Assembly (NCBI GenBank): GCA_003140075.1 | Contig: PLIO01000070.1 | Location: forward strand, 77,363 to 141,362 | DNA length: 64,000 bases | Direction of reading: 5' to 3' | From: Acidobacteriaceae bacterium | GTDB taxonomy: Bacteria; Acidobacteriota; Terriglobia; Terriglobales; Acidobacteriaceae | Shown: positions 9,194-18,701 of the stretch, one piece after another | Numbering within the stretch: the first letter of the stretch is position 1 | Layout of the letters: every line of letters starts with the position of its first letter | Translations under genes and position numbers: made by a program | Notes under the pieces: model-generated | Told to the model about the DNA's origin: nothing | The model's database searches: none | Seen by the model: the letters and a program-made list of their open reading frames with translations, nothing else

Positions 9194-10267
9194 ATGGCGC
9201 TCTTAATGGATGGAGGCCGGATTCCGCCGCGCTGGCTGGAGAAGAAGCCGGTGCGTCCCGCGAGGTCGCAGGACCGCTACGACTCCGGGGCGGAGTGCGT
9301 CGAGATTGCCCTCATCAACAACATGCCGGACGCGGCTCTGGAAGATACCGAGATGCAGTTCATGGAACTGCTCGACGCAGCTTCCGGCGAGATTCCCGTG
9401 CGGCTGAAGCTTTACTCGCTGCCCAACGTTCCCCGCAGCGACCGGGGGCAGCAGCATTTGGGCAGTTTCTACCTCGAGGTCGACCGCCTTTGGGACAGCC
9501 AGTGCGACGCCGTGATTATGACGGGCACCGAACCTCGCCAGCCCGATTTGCGGCAGGAGCCATACTGGCCGGCTCTGACCGATGTTCTCGACTGGGCCGA
9601 GGGCAATACGGCTTCGACGATTCTGTCATGTTTGGCGGCGCACGCCAGCGTTCTCCACAGCGACGGCATTCCGCGGCACCCCCTCCCCGACAAACAATTC
9701 GGCGTATTTGAGTCGCAGAGAGTTCTTGACCACGAACTCACTCGGCATGCCGGGCGGCCGATGGGGTTTCCGCATTCGCGATGGAACGAGGTCCGCGAAG
9801 ACGCGCTGCTTTCTTGTGGCTATGATGTTCTGACCAAATCGTCGCAAGCCGGCGTCGATTTATTTGTGAAGCAAAAAAAGAAGAGCCTGTTCGTGTATTT
9901 CCAGGGTCATCCCGAGTACGGAGTGCGGACTCTGTTGAAGGAATATCGCAGAGACATAAAAAGATTTCTCCGGCGGGAGCGGGAAACCTATCCCACGATG
10001 CCGCAGGGGTACTTCGACGCCGCAGCAACCCAACTTCTCATCGAGTTCCAGGAAACTGCCGGTGCTCACCGCCGGGAAGAACAACTCGTATTCTTCCCCG
10101 AGGCCGTTGTGGCCGGGTCATTGCAAAACACGTGGCAATCGTCGGCGACATGCGTGTACCGCAACTGGCTGCAGTATGTTTTGACGAAGAAGGCGGAGAC
10201 TTCGGTATTTGCGGCAATGGCGGCATCCTACGCCAGAGTCCCGCGCAAACGCTCGGCGGTTTCGTAG
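9194..10267 (+). CDS. metA: Homoserine O-acyltransferase, MetA family
   Basis: IALINNMPDAALEDTEMQF, ILSCLAAHA catalytic Cys region, YFQGHPEY (His-x-Glu). Confidence 0.85.
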   Translation: MALLMDGGRIPPRWLEKKPVRPARSQDRYDSGAECVEIALINNMPDAALEDTEMQFMELLDAASGEIPVRLKLYSLPNVPRSDRGQQHLGSFYLEVDRLWDSQCDAVIMTGTEPRQPDLRQEPYWPALTDVLDWAEGNTASTILSCLAAHASVLHSDGIPRHPLPDKQFGVFESQRVLDHELTRHAGRPMGFPHSRWNEVREDALLSCGYDVLTKSSQAGVDLFVKQKKKSLFVYFQGHPEYGVRTLLKEYRRDIKRFLRRERETYPTMPQGYFDAAATQLLIEFQETAGAHRREEQLVFFPEAVVAGSLQNTWQSSATCVYRNWLQYVLTKKAETSVFAAMAASYARVPRKRSAVS

Positions 10268-10305
10268 TCGAAGCACGATTCACGCCCCACGCCCCACCAC
10301 AAGAA

Positions 10306-11898
10306 ATGATCTCTTCCGCACCCAGCGTTGAAAGTCAGGCATCCGAAATCCTGAAGACGCTTCCCGCCCGCATCAGCGACATCGTCGCTCCGTGGGCCGA
10401 GAGGTCGCCCGATCGCCCTGCTTTGGTCGAGACGTCCGGGATGTGGACCTATCGGCAATTGTCAGCGGCAGTCTCTAAAACTCAGGCATGGCTTGGCAAG
10501 TTGGGTGTCCGTCCCGGCGATCGCGTGATGATCGTGGGGGAGAATTGCCGCGAGTTCGTAGCAACTCTGTTGGCCTCGGCTGCCGTCGACGCATGGCCCG
10601 TGCTGGTGAATGCGCGCCTGTCTGCGCGCGAGATCGACCAGATCCGGGATCACTGCGGCGCTCGCCGCGTGTTCTACACCACGAGCGTGTCGCCGCACGC
10701 AATAGACCACGCCAAGCGCCACAGCGCGGCGCTTGAAGAAGTCGAAGGCCTGGGGTCGATCGGCATCGGGGCTTCGAACAACAGCGTTGCGCCGGAGCCG
10801 ATAAACAATAATGAAGATGCGGACATTGCCGACCGCGTCGCGGCCCTGATCTACACTTCCGGCACCACCGGTCTTCCCAAGGGCGTCATGCTGAGCCATC
10901 GCAACCTGCTATTTCTCGCGGCGGGAGCGGCAAAGATTCGATCGCTGACGCCGGACGACCGGCTGTACGGCATTCTGCCGATGTCTCATGCGGTAGGCCT
11001 CTCCGTGGTTTTGCTGGGTTCGTTGCTTAGCGGCGCATCGCTTTACCTGTCGCCGCGCTTCGATCCCATGACCGCTCGCGTGACGATCGAAAAAGAGCGA
11101 ATGACCGTGTTGCTGGGCGCTCCGGCTACGTTTACCCAATTTCTGCAATACGCAAAGTTGCGAGGCATCGCATCGCTGAGGTTTCCCGACCTCCGAATCA
11201 TTTCTTCCTCCGGAGCACAGCTCCATCCTTCCACCAAGTCAGCCATCGAGAAACTTTTCGGCATGCCGCTGCACAACGGGTATGGCGTGACCGAATGCTC
11301 TCCCACGATCGCGCAGACCAGAGTTGAATCTCCCCGTAGCGATACTTCGATCGGACCGCCGTTCCCGGGGGTTGAAATCAAATTAGTTGGCCGGGATCGG
11401 ATGCCGGTGGCCGAGGGAGAAGCCGGCGAACTATGGGTGCGCGGACCCAACATCATGAAGGGTTATTATCGCGCTCCTGAAGAGACCGCCTCCGCTGTCG
11501 ATGCGGAAGGCTGGTTTAACACGCGCGACCTGGCCCGGCTGGAAGACAGAAATCTTTTCATCGTGGGACGAACAAAAGATCTGATCGTTCACCATGGCTT
11601 CAACGTCTACCCCGCCGAAGTCGAGGCGGTGCTGAATGCTCACCCTGCGGTCGTGCAGTCCGCGGTGATTGGCCGCTCGGTCGAAGGAGACGAGGAAGTT
11701 GTCGCCTTCGTTCAGCCCGTGCCGGACTTGCCTTTGACGGTCGCGGACCTTGCGGAATATGCCGCGCAGCATCTTGCTTCGTACAAACGCCCGGCGCAAA
11801 TTCTTCTGGTTCCTACCATGCCGCTAACTCCGACCGGAAAAGCCGTCAAGGCTGAGCTCGCCAAGATGGTCGAACATCCCGCCGCGTTGACCCGGTAA
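10306..11898 (+). CDS. AMP-dependent synthetase/ligase (acyl-CoA or acyl-ACP ligase)
   Basis: LIYTSGTTGLPKGVMLSH, NGYGVTECSP, GWFNTRDLAR, LTPTGKAVK. Confidence 0.92.
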   Translation: MISSAPSVESQASEILKTLPARISDIVAPWAERSPDRPALVETSGMWTYRQLSAAVSKTQAWLGKLGVRPGDRVMIVGENCREFVATLLASAAVDAWPVLVNARLSAREIDQIRDHCGARRVFYTTSVSPHAIDHAKRHSAALEEVEGLGSIGIGASNNSVAPEPINNNEDADIADRVAALIYTSGTTGLPKGVMLSHRNLLFLAAGAAKIRSLTPDDRLYGILPMSHAVGLSVVLLGSLLSGASLYLSPRFDPMTARVTIEKERMTVLLGAPATFTQFLQYAKLRGIASLRFPDLRIISSSGAQLHPSTKSAIEKLFGMPLHNGYGVTECSPTIAQTRVESPRSDTSIGPPFPGVEIKLVGRDRMPVAEGEAGELWVRGPNIMKGYYRAPEETASAVDAEGWFNTRDLARLEDRNLFIVGRTKDLIVHHGFNVYPAEVEAVLNAHPAVVQSAVIGRSVEGDEEVVAFVQPVPDLPLTVADLAEYAAQHLASYKRPAQILLVPTMPLTPTGKAVKAELAKMVEHPAALTR

Positions 11899-11907
11899 AC
11901 TACCTAC

Positions 11908-12010
11908 CTAAAGCGACACTTCGATCAGGCTCGGATCCTCGCTTTCCAATCCTTCCCGCAAGTCCTTCGCAAATCTTTCAAACGAAATCACGCGCGCCCC
12001 TGGCACGCCC
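11908..12010 (-). pseudogene. C-terminal relic of an acetolactate-synthase-like TPP enzyme gene
   Basis: Minus-strand reading GVPGARVISFERFAKDLREGLESEDPSLIEVSL* aligns with the C-terminus of the 16040-17587 product (GVPGARVNSLDEFAKALRDGFASEGPALIEVPL*); similarity stops abruptly upstream. Confidence 0.8.
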
Positions 12011-12047
12011 GTACTATTTTCTGGGAGCTATAGCAAAAAATGCGCCA

Positions 12048-12824
12048 CTAGCCCGCAGAGTGGGGCCCTGCCAGGAAGCCGCCGTCGAGAACCAGGGACT
12101 GCCCCGTCATGAAAGAGGCGCGGTCCGAGCACATCCATAACACGGCCTCGGCGATTTCCGCCGGTCTTCCCAAACGGCCGACGGGATGGAGACCAACAAC
12201 GGATTTACAGACCGCCGGAGCGCCGAAGAGACGCTCGCCCATCGGCGTTTCGATCACGCCGGGACACACCGCGTTGATCCGAATCCCGCTCTTGGCGTTT
12301 TCCAGCGCGGCGGTTTTCGTCAACCCGATCACTCCATGTTTGCTCGCGCTGTACGCTCCTGCCCCAACCGACCCGATCAAGCCCGTAACGGACGCCATGT
12401 TCACGATGGCTCCGCCGCCACCCTGCTTGATCATCCGCCGAATTTCGTACTTCAGGCAGAGCCATACGCCCTTGAGATTGATGGCGATGGTGCGATCCCA
12501 GTCTTCTTCGGATTGTCTGACGATTGGGACCCAAGCACCTTCGGTCCCCGCGTTATTGAAGGCGATATCCAAGCGGCCAAATTTCTCGACCGTCTTCTGG
12601 ATGAGCGCATCGACTTCGGAGCCTTTCGACACATCGGTTTTCACAAACAGGCTATCGCCGCCTTCCGCACGGATCAGTTCGATGGTCTCCTGACCCTCGG
12701 CTTCGCGCCGGCCTGCAACCACTACCTTGGCTCCCGCCTTAGCGAAAAGTAACGCGGTGTGCCGGCCAATCCCGGACGTGCCGCCCGTCACGAGCCCAAC
12801 TTTTCCTTCCAACTCCCTGGTCAT
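12048..12824 (-). CDS. SDR-family NAD(P)-dependent oxidoreductase
   Basis: TGGTSGIGRHTALLFAKAGAKVVVAGR, NNAGTEG, YSASKHGV. Confidence 0.92.
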   Translation of the reverse strand: MTRELEGKVGLVTGGTSGIGRHTALLFAKAGAKVVVAGRREAEGQETIELIRAEGGDSLFVKTDVSKGSEVDALIQKTVEKFGRLDIAFNNAGTEGAWVPIVRQSEEDWDRTIAINLKGVWLCLKYEIRRMIKQGGGGAIVNMASVTGLIGSVGAGAYSASKHGVIGLTKTAALENAKSGIRINAVCPGVIETPMGERLFGAPAVCKSVVGLHPVGRLGRPAEIAEAVLWMCSDRASFMTGQSLVLDGGFLAGPHSAG

Positions 12825-12987
12825 AGTTCTCCTGCGCGCATCGGACCTCTCAAGATAGAACCGAGAGTGTAGGCTGGGCGCGAAGCTTCCGTCAAACGAG
12901 ATATGTTCAAATACATTCGTTGAGCGTCCCTGGGAGCGTCGAGCCTGTTTTTCGAGTGGCGGATATGGAATTCTAAGGAGAATCAGG

Positions 12988-13458
12988 ATGAAAACTGCAA
13001 TTCTAACGACGGGCGAACTTGTTGGCACTTGGAAGCTGGTGTCCGCCTCGAGCACATCGTCATCGGGAGATCGAGACGAAACTCCCTATGGTCCCACGCC
13101 TGTAGGTCTTCTCACCTATACGGAGGATGGCAGAGTAAGCGCCATGATCAGTCACGGGGGGCGAAAACCGCTCTCTGTCGGTGGAGGATCGCTGGAGGAA
13201 CAGTCCGAAGCGTTTAAAACATTTCTTGCCTATGGGGGACGGTACACACTCAGCGGTGACAAGGTGACGCATCACGTCGAAATCGCCTCGATCCAGAACT
13301 ACGTAGATAGGGACCTGGTCCGCAACGTCAAATTCCAGGGTGATCAAATCACGTTGGTTACCCCACCAACGCGAGTGAACGGAAAAATCCAGACGGTCGA
13401 ATTGATTTGGCAGCGTCTAGCGGCCCGGCTCCTGAAACGCGCTTTCTCACCGTGCTAA
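12988..13458 (+). CDS. Lipocalin-like domain protein
   Basis: LVGTWKLVSA...YGPTPVGLLTYTEDGRVSAMI. Confidence 0.75.
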   Translation: MKTAILTTGELVGTWKLVSASSTSSSGDRDETPYGPTPVGLLTYTEDGRVSAMISHGGRKPLSVGGGSLEEQSEAFKTFLAYGGRYTLSGDKVTHHVEIASIQNYVDRDLVRNVKFQGDQITLVTPPTRVNGKIQTVELIWQRLAARLLKRAFSPC

Positions 13459-13529
13459 GCTCGACATCAGTAAGGTAGCGGCTTCTGTGTGACTGGAATT
13501 TCTGATTTCGCCAACAGGGAAGGTTGTCC

Positions 13530-14750
13530 ATGGTTGACGCTCCGGGCAGAAAAGTAGTTTTCAGCGACGAGGTTCTGCAGGATCCGTATCCCACGTACGC
13601 CCGCTTGCACGAAGAAGGTCCGCTGCATTTCTTGGATGTCGGCAAATGGGCGGTATGGTCGATTTTCAGTCACGCCGAGTGCTCCTCGATCGCGAAAGAC
13701 CCCCGGTTATCGGCAAAACGCGCGCAGCAGATGTTATTGCCGCTGCCCATCAGCCGCCAGGCTGAGTTCAGCGAACTCGCGCGCATGCTGGGCTTGTGGC
13801 TGATTTTCATGGACGCGCCGCAACACACGCGGTTACGCAAACTCCTCAACAAAGGATTTTCGCCGGCGGCGATTGAAGGCTTGCGCCCGCGAGTCGAAGC
13901 CATGGTTGACCTGATGCTGAAGCCGCTGCAGCGTGGTTCGGAAGCTGACCTCATGAGCGAATTCGCAAACCCCATGCCGGTGCGCATCATTCTGGAAATG
14001 CTGGGAATACCGCAGGAGTTGCGCGACATGTTCGTTAATTGGTCGCGGGACATCGCGGTGTTTCGGGGCAGTCCGGATCGCACGGTGGAGCAGGCGCAAG
14101 CGGCGCAAGATGCGCTCATTGGGTTAACCGATTTTTTTCGCAAGACCGTGGCGGAACGAAGGCGCAATAAAGGGAACGACCTGATCAGCCTTCTCATCGA
14201 CATCGAGGATGAAGGCGAAGTGCTGACCGAAGAGGAGTTATACGCGCAGTGTATCGCGCTGCTTTTCGCCGGGCACGAGACCACTCGAAACCTGATCGGC
14301 AACGGAATGTACACGCTCCTGAAGCACCCGGAAGAAACTGCGGAATTACGGGAAAAACCGGAGATGATCCGCACCGCCGTGGAGGAGCTGTTGCGTTACG
14401 AAAGTCCCGTGCAATTAACGGCGCGCGTGCTCAAGGAAGAGATCGAGGTTTGCGGCCGGCGCATACCGAAGAAGTGGTCGATCCTGTGCATGCTTGGTGC
14501 GGCGAACCGTGATCCAAAAAAATTCAAGGATCCCAATCGGTTAGACCTGAAAAGGCTGAACAACGAACACCTGGCTTTCAGCGCGGGCCCGCATTTTTGT
14601 ATTGGAGCGCAGCTCGCGCGGTTGGAGGGGCAGATCGCGCTCTTGAATCTGGTGCAGCGCTTCCCGGCGATGAAGCTGGCCGGCCCGCGGCCGGAGTGGG
14701 CTTCTACATTTGGATTCAGGGGCCTGAAAAGTCTTCCCGTGATTCTGTGA
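13530..14750 (+). CDS. Cytochrome P450
   Basis: AGHETTRN I-helix, ExxR (EELLRYESP), FSAGPHFCIGAQLARLE heme-binding loop. Confidence 0.95.
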   Translation: MVDAPGRKVVFSDEVLQDPYPTYARLHEEGPLHFLDVGKWAVWSIFSHAECSSIAKDPRLSAKRAQQMLLPLPISRQAEFSELARMLGLWLIFMDAPQHTRLRKLLNKGFSPAAIEGLRPRVEAMVDLMLKPLQRGSEADLMSEFANPMPVRIILEMLGIPQELRDMFVNWSRDIAVFRGSPDRTVEQAQAAQDALIGLTDFFRKTVAERRRNKGNDLISLLIDIEDEGEVLTEEELYAQCIALLFAGHETTRNLIGNGMYTLLKHPEETAELREKPEMIRTAVEELLRYESPVQLTARVLKEEIEVCGRRIPKKWSILCMLGAANRDPKKFKDPNRLDLKRLNNEHLAFSAGPHFCIGAQLARLEGQIALLNLVQRFPAMKLAGPRPEWASTFGFRGLKSLPVIL

Positions 14751-14827
14751 AAAGCCTTTGTTCCAGCGGTTCGCGAAAGAGCTTCTCGGCATGATCACCG
14801 CCGTGCAGTGTTAGTGTTTTATCAGCC

Positions 14828-16030
14828 ATGAAGATCATGACGGTGGTAGGGGCTAGGCCGAATTTTATGAAGGCCGCCCCGGTTGTGTTCGCGATCCACG
14901 ATCACAACTCCGGAGTTGCGACTCAATCTCCGGACGACGCTTCCGGAATAATCAAGCATGTGCTTGTCCACACCGGGCAACATTACGATGAAGCCTTGTC
15001 GGGATCGTTCTTCTTGGATCTCGGCCTTCCCCGCCCTGATGTCCATCTGGAGGTCGGCTCCGGGTCGCACGCCGTGCAGACGGCGGAGATCATGCGGCGA
15101 TTCGAGGAAGTTCTTCTTGCGGAAAAGCCTGATGTGGTTGTCGTTTTCGGAGATGTGAACTCCACCGTCGCGTGCGCCCTCGTGGCCTCGAAGATCGCGC
15201 TGGACGCAAGCGGAACGCGTCCCTTGATCGCCCACATTGAAGCCGGACTGCGCTCCTTCGACGCTTCGATGCCGGAAGAGATTAATCGCGTCATCACGGA
15301 TCATCTCTCCGATCTGCTATTTATAACCGAAGAAAGCGGGATCCAGAATCTGTGCCGGGAGGGAATCGCGCCGGAAAAGATTCATTTCGTGGGCAACACG
15401 ATGATTGACTCGCTTCTGGCTTCGGTGGAAAAAGCCGAAAAATCTGCCGTTCTCGATCGATTCGGCCTCCGAAGTAGTTCCGATGCATCCCCAGGCAATA
15501 TTCGCCGCTACGCTCTTCTGACTTTGCACCGGCCATCGAACGTGGACAAGCAAAAAACTTTTCTAAATATTCTGGAGGGGCTGGAGGAACTGGCGAGTTC
15601 CTATCCCATTCTTTTTTCCGCACACCCAAGGACGCGGAAGCGGATCGCGGAATTCGGCCTGGAGCGTTTCTTTCGGGCGAGCAGCGAAGCGGGGATTCGC
15701 CTGCTCGATCCTCTGGGATACCTCGACTTTCTCTGCCTAATGAAACACGCTGCGCTCGTGGTCACGGACTCGGGGGGAATTCAGGAAGAGACCACATGTC
15801 TGGGCGTGCCGTGCGTTACCGTCCGCGAGAACACCGAAAGGCCGGTAACCGTAACGTCTGGCACCAACATCATCGCCGGGACTAGCCAGGAAAAAATCCG
15901 GAGAGCGGTGAAAGAACAGTTGAGTCAGCGTAAACAGGCGCGGAGCCCGGAGAAATGGGACGGTAAGGCTGCAGGCCGCATCGTAGAGGCGATTGTGCGC
16001 GAGTTCGCGCAAAGGAAAATAGATCTCTGA
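14828..16030 (+). CDS. wecB: UDP-N-acetylglucosamine 2-epimerase (non-hydrolysing)
   Basis: VVGARPNFMKAAPV, HTGQHYD, HIEAGLRS, VTDSGGIQEE. Confidence 0.93.
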   Translation: MKIMTVVGARPNFMKAAPVVFAIHDHNSGVATQSPDDASGIIKHVLVHTGQHYDEALSGSFFLDLGLPRPDVHLEVGSGSHAVQTAEIMRRFEEVLLAEKPDVVVVFGDVNSTVACALVASKIALDASGTRPLIAHIEAGLRSFDASMPEEINRVITDHLSDLLFITEESGIQNLCREGIAPEKIHFVGNTMIDSLLASVEKAEKSAVLDRFGLRSSSDASPGNIRRYALLTLHRPSNVDKQKTFLNILEGLEELASSYPILFSAHPRTRKRIAEFGLERFFRASSEAGIRLLDPLGYLDFLCLMKHAALVVTDSGGIQEETTCLGVPCVTVRENTERPVTVTSGTNIIAGTSQEKIRRAVKEQLSQRKQARSPEKWDGKAAGRIVEAIVREFAQRKIDL

Positions 16031-16039
16031 CGGGCTTTG

Positions 16040-17587
16040 TTACAGCGGCACTTCGATCAGCGCCGGCCCTTCGCTGGCAAAACCATCCCGCAGAGCCTTG
16101 GCAAATTCGTCCAGCGAATTGACCCGGGCGCCGGGCACTCCCATGCCCTTCGCCAAGTGCACCCAATCGAGGTTCGGCCGGCCGATCTCGAACATGTCCA
16201 ACGCACGACGCCCCGGATCGCCCACACCCAGGTACGAAAACTCCCGCTTGAGCACCGCATAAGAACGATTGGCAAAAACCACCGTCGTGACCTTGAGCCC
16301 TTCGCGGGCCATGGTCCACAGGGCTTGTAGTGTGTACATGCCGCTCCCGTCGGCACTCAGGCATAGCACCCGGCGGTCCGGGCGTGCCACTGCCGCGCCC
16401 GCCGCCAGCGGCAAAGCAATCCCAATCGAGCCTCCGGTGTTGCCCAGCCAGTCGTGGGGCGGAGCGCCTCTGGTCGCTGCCATCATGCCTCGTCCTGAGG
16501 TCATGGATTCGTCCACCACGATGGCGTTCTCCGGCAGGAGTGCGCCCACCGCGGCGGCAAGGCCCGCCAATGTAATCTCGCCGCTCGGCACATGTGGTCG
16601 TTCTATCTTCTGCTCGACAAGGTGTGTTCGATGCGGCGACGACAACGCTACCCAGAGCGCTTCGAGCGCACCGATATAATCCTCGCCGGGACTGGCCAGC
16701 GTGTAGATATCGCATTCCGCTGACGTGAAAGCACTGTCCTTCCCCGGATAAGCGAAATATGCCATCGGAGGGTGCTCGCCCACCAGGATGAGCTGGCGAA
16801 ATTCCTTCAACTGCTCAACCGCCTGCTCCAGGACGTACTGGACGCGTTCGACTTGAGCGACGCCGACGCCGCGCTCCACACGCACGACGGGGTAAGGAGC
16901 AAGGAGCTTAGCGCCGGTCGCGGATGCGATGCTGCCCGCGACGGTTAGACCTTTGCCGTAGAGTACATTCCCGGTCATGAGAATCGCCGTTCGCAATCCC
17001 GACCGGAGCATGGCTGCCGCACGCTCGATGGTTGCGGCGGCAGGCAAGGGAGGCTTTGGTAAAGCGGGGAGCGTAGCGATTGTTCCTCCCTCGGTCCAGG
17101 CAACATCGGCAGGCACGATCAGCGTAGCAATCTGGCCGGGAGCGGTGCGCGCTACGACGATCGCATCGGCTGCGTCGCGGCCCAACTCGGATGCTGAAGC
17201 AGATGTTCGCAACCACTTGGAATGCGGGCGCGCGATGGCCTCGATGTCTGAAGTTAGCGGTGTGTCGTGATGCAGGTGATACGTGGCATGCTGGCCCACA
17301 AGGCTGACTATGGGAACCTGCGCCCGGCTGGCATTGTGCAGATTCGCCAGCCCATTGCCGAGGCCGGGACCGAGATGCAGCAGGGTACATGCCGGCTTCT
17401 CAGCCATGCGCGCATAGCCGTCCGCCGCTCCAGTCACAACCCCTTCGAAGAGGCCAAGCACGCAGCGCATTGCTGGCGTTCGATCGAGCGCAGCGACCAG
17501 ATGAATCTCCGAAGTTCCGGGGTTGGTGAAGCAGACTTCAACGCCTCCGGCAATCAGCGTGCGAATTAAGCTTTCCGCCCCGTTCAT
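16040..17587 (-). CDS. Acetolactate synthase large subunit-like TPP-dependent enzyme
   Basis: CFTNPGTSEIHLVAALD, GPGLGNGLANLHNA, LSADGSGMYTLQALW. Confidence 0.88.
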   Translation of the reverse strand: MNGAESLIRTLIAGGVEVCFTNPGTSEIHLVAALDRTPAMRCVLGLFEGVVTGAADGYARMAEKPACTLLHLGPGLGNGLANLHNASRAQVPIVSLVGQHATYHLHHDTPLTSDIEAIARPHSKWLRTSASASELGRDAADAIVVARTAPGQIATLIVPADVAWTEGGTIATLPALPKPPLPAAATIERAAAMLRSGLRTAILMTGNVLYGKGLTVAGSIASATGAKLLAPYPVVRVERGVGVAQVERVQYVLEQAVEQLKEFRQLILVGEHPPMAYFAYPGKDSAFTSAECDIYTLASPGEDYIGALEALWVALSSPHRTHLVEQKIERPHVPSGEITLAGLAAAVGALLPENAIVVDESMTSGRGMMAATRGAPPHDWLGNTGGSIGIALPLAAGAAVARPDRRVLCLSADGSGMYTLQALWTMAREGLKVTTVVFANRSYAVLKREFSYLGVGDPGRRALDMFEIGRPNLDWVHLAKGMGVPGARVNSLDEFAKALRDGFASEGPALIEVPL

Positions 17588-18642
17588 GGTCGATCTTTCC
17601 TGTCGGCTTCTTCCACGTAGTGAGTAAGCACCGCGGCAAGACTCTTGAAGTGCGTGCCAACCATTCCGAGATGATCGCCGGGGACAGTTTCGATCTCAAG
17701 TTCAGTTGCCAGCCTTTTCCAAATCGCGGTTGGATCGTTTGGCAAATACGAGTTCGCCTCCGGCCTCACAAAGTTTATCTTGCCTCGATAAACCGTGGGC
17801 CGATAGCGTTCCAGAGCCACGAAATCACTTTCTCTAACGCGCGATGTAGTCTGGGCGAACGATAGGCAACGCGTTTCTGGAGGAAGCGCGTGGCCCTTGT
17901 GAACTCCGGCGATGTGCAAACGACGTTCAACTCCGTCAACGAGGTATGAGAATGCGCGCCGGATGGGCATTTGCTTCATGTTGGAGACATGACCTGACAT
18001 CTTTTTCGCAAACAGCCACAGTCTTTGGGCTGGTGGGAAGTAGCGGGGATGCGGGTAAGTATCGATCAACACCAGCAGGGCCACACTCTTCCCGGCATCG
18101 GACAAGCGCTGCGCCATTTCCAAGGCTATCAGCCCACCGAATGAGTAACCGATCAGAATGCACGAACTATCGGGCTGCAATTCTTTGAGCGCATCAAGAT
18201 AGAACACGGCCATATCTTCGATACGTTCGAGCGGTTCCTCCATTCCGTCGACGCCCTTGGCTTGAATGCCATAGATCGGGTGGCCAGTGCGAATGTGCTT
18301 GGCGAGTTCGGAGAAACTCGCACGGCCACCCAGCCCATGTGTAATGAGAACAGGCGGCGTCTGGCTGCCCGCCTTTAATTGGACAAGAGGCGAGAACCGC
18401 GGGAGGGCAGGCTGCTCTAACAGGGAAGCAAGCGCCGCGATCGTAGGAGCGTAACAGATTGTAGCGCTCGGAAGTTTCCGGCCCCACATCCGCTCGATCT
18501 CGGCAAATATGCTGTCCGCTAACGGATCATTGCCGCCCAGATCAAAAAAACTCTCCTCGGGGTCGATGGGGGAGCGTTGCAGAACGCGCTGCCAAATCTG
18601 CGTGAGAGCGTCGACCGTCGCGGCGGTTGGCTTATCGTTCAC
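17584..18642 (-). CDS. Carrier domain-thioesterase didomain protein with a degenerate carrier motif
   Basis: EESFFDLGGNDPLADSIF carrier-like motif, then HGLGGRASFSELAKHI and GYSFGGLIALEMAQRL alpha/beta-hydrolase thioesterase. GTG start; 4-bp overlap (ATGA) with the downstream TPP gene. Confidence 0.85.
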   Translation of the reverse strand: MNDKPTAATVDALTQIWQRVLQRSPIDPEESFFDLGGNDPLADSIFAEIERMWGRKLPSATICYAPTIAALASLLEQPALPRFSPLVQLKAGSQTPPVLITHGLGGRASFSELAKHIRTGHPIYGIQAKGVDGMEEPLERIEDMAVFYLDALKELQPDSSCILIGYSFGGLIALEMAQRLSDAGKSVALLVLIDTYPHPRYFPPAQRLWLFAKKMSGHVSNMKQMPIRRAFSYLVDGVERRLHIAGVHKGHALPPETRCLSFAQTTSRVRESDFVALERYRPTVYRGKINFVRPEANSYLPNDPTAIWKRLATELEIETVPGDHLGMVGTHFKSLAAVLTHYVEEADRKDRP

Positions 18643-18678
18643 CGTACACTCTCACCGTACACCCGCACCGCACACCCG
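18640..18678. repeat. Three 13-bp imperfect tandem units at the carrier-thioesterase start codon
   Basis: CACCGTACACTCT / CACCGTACACCCG / CACCGCACACCCG. Confidence 0.85.
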
Positions 18679-18701
18679 CACATTGACCAAGACTCCGCCG
18701 A

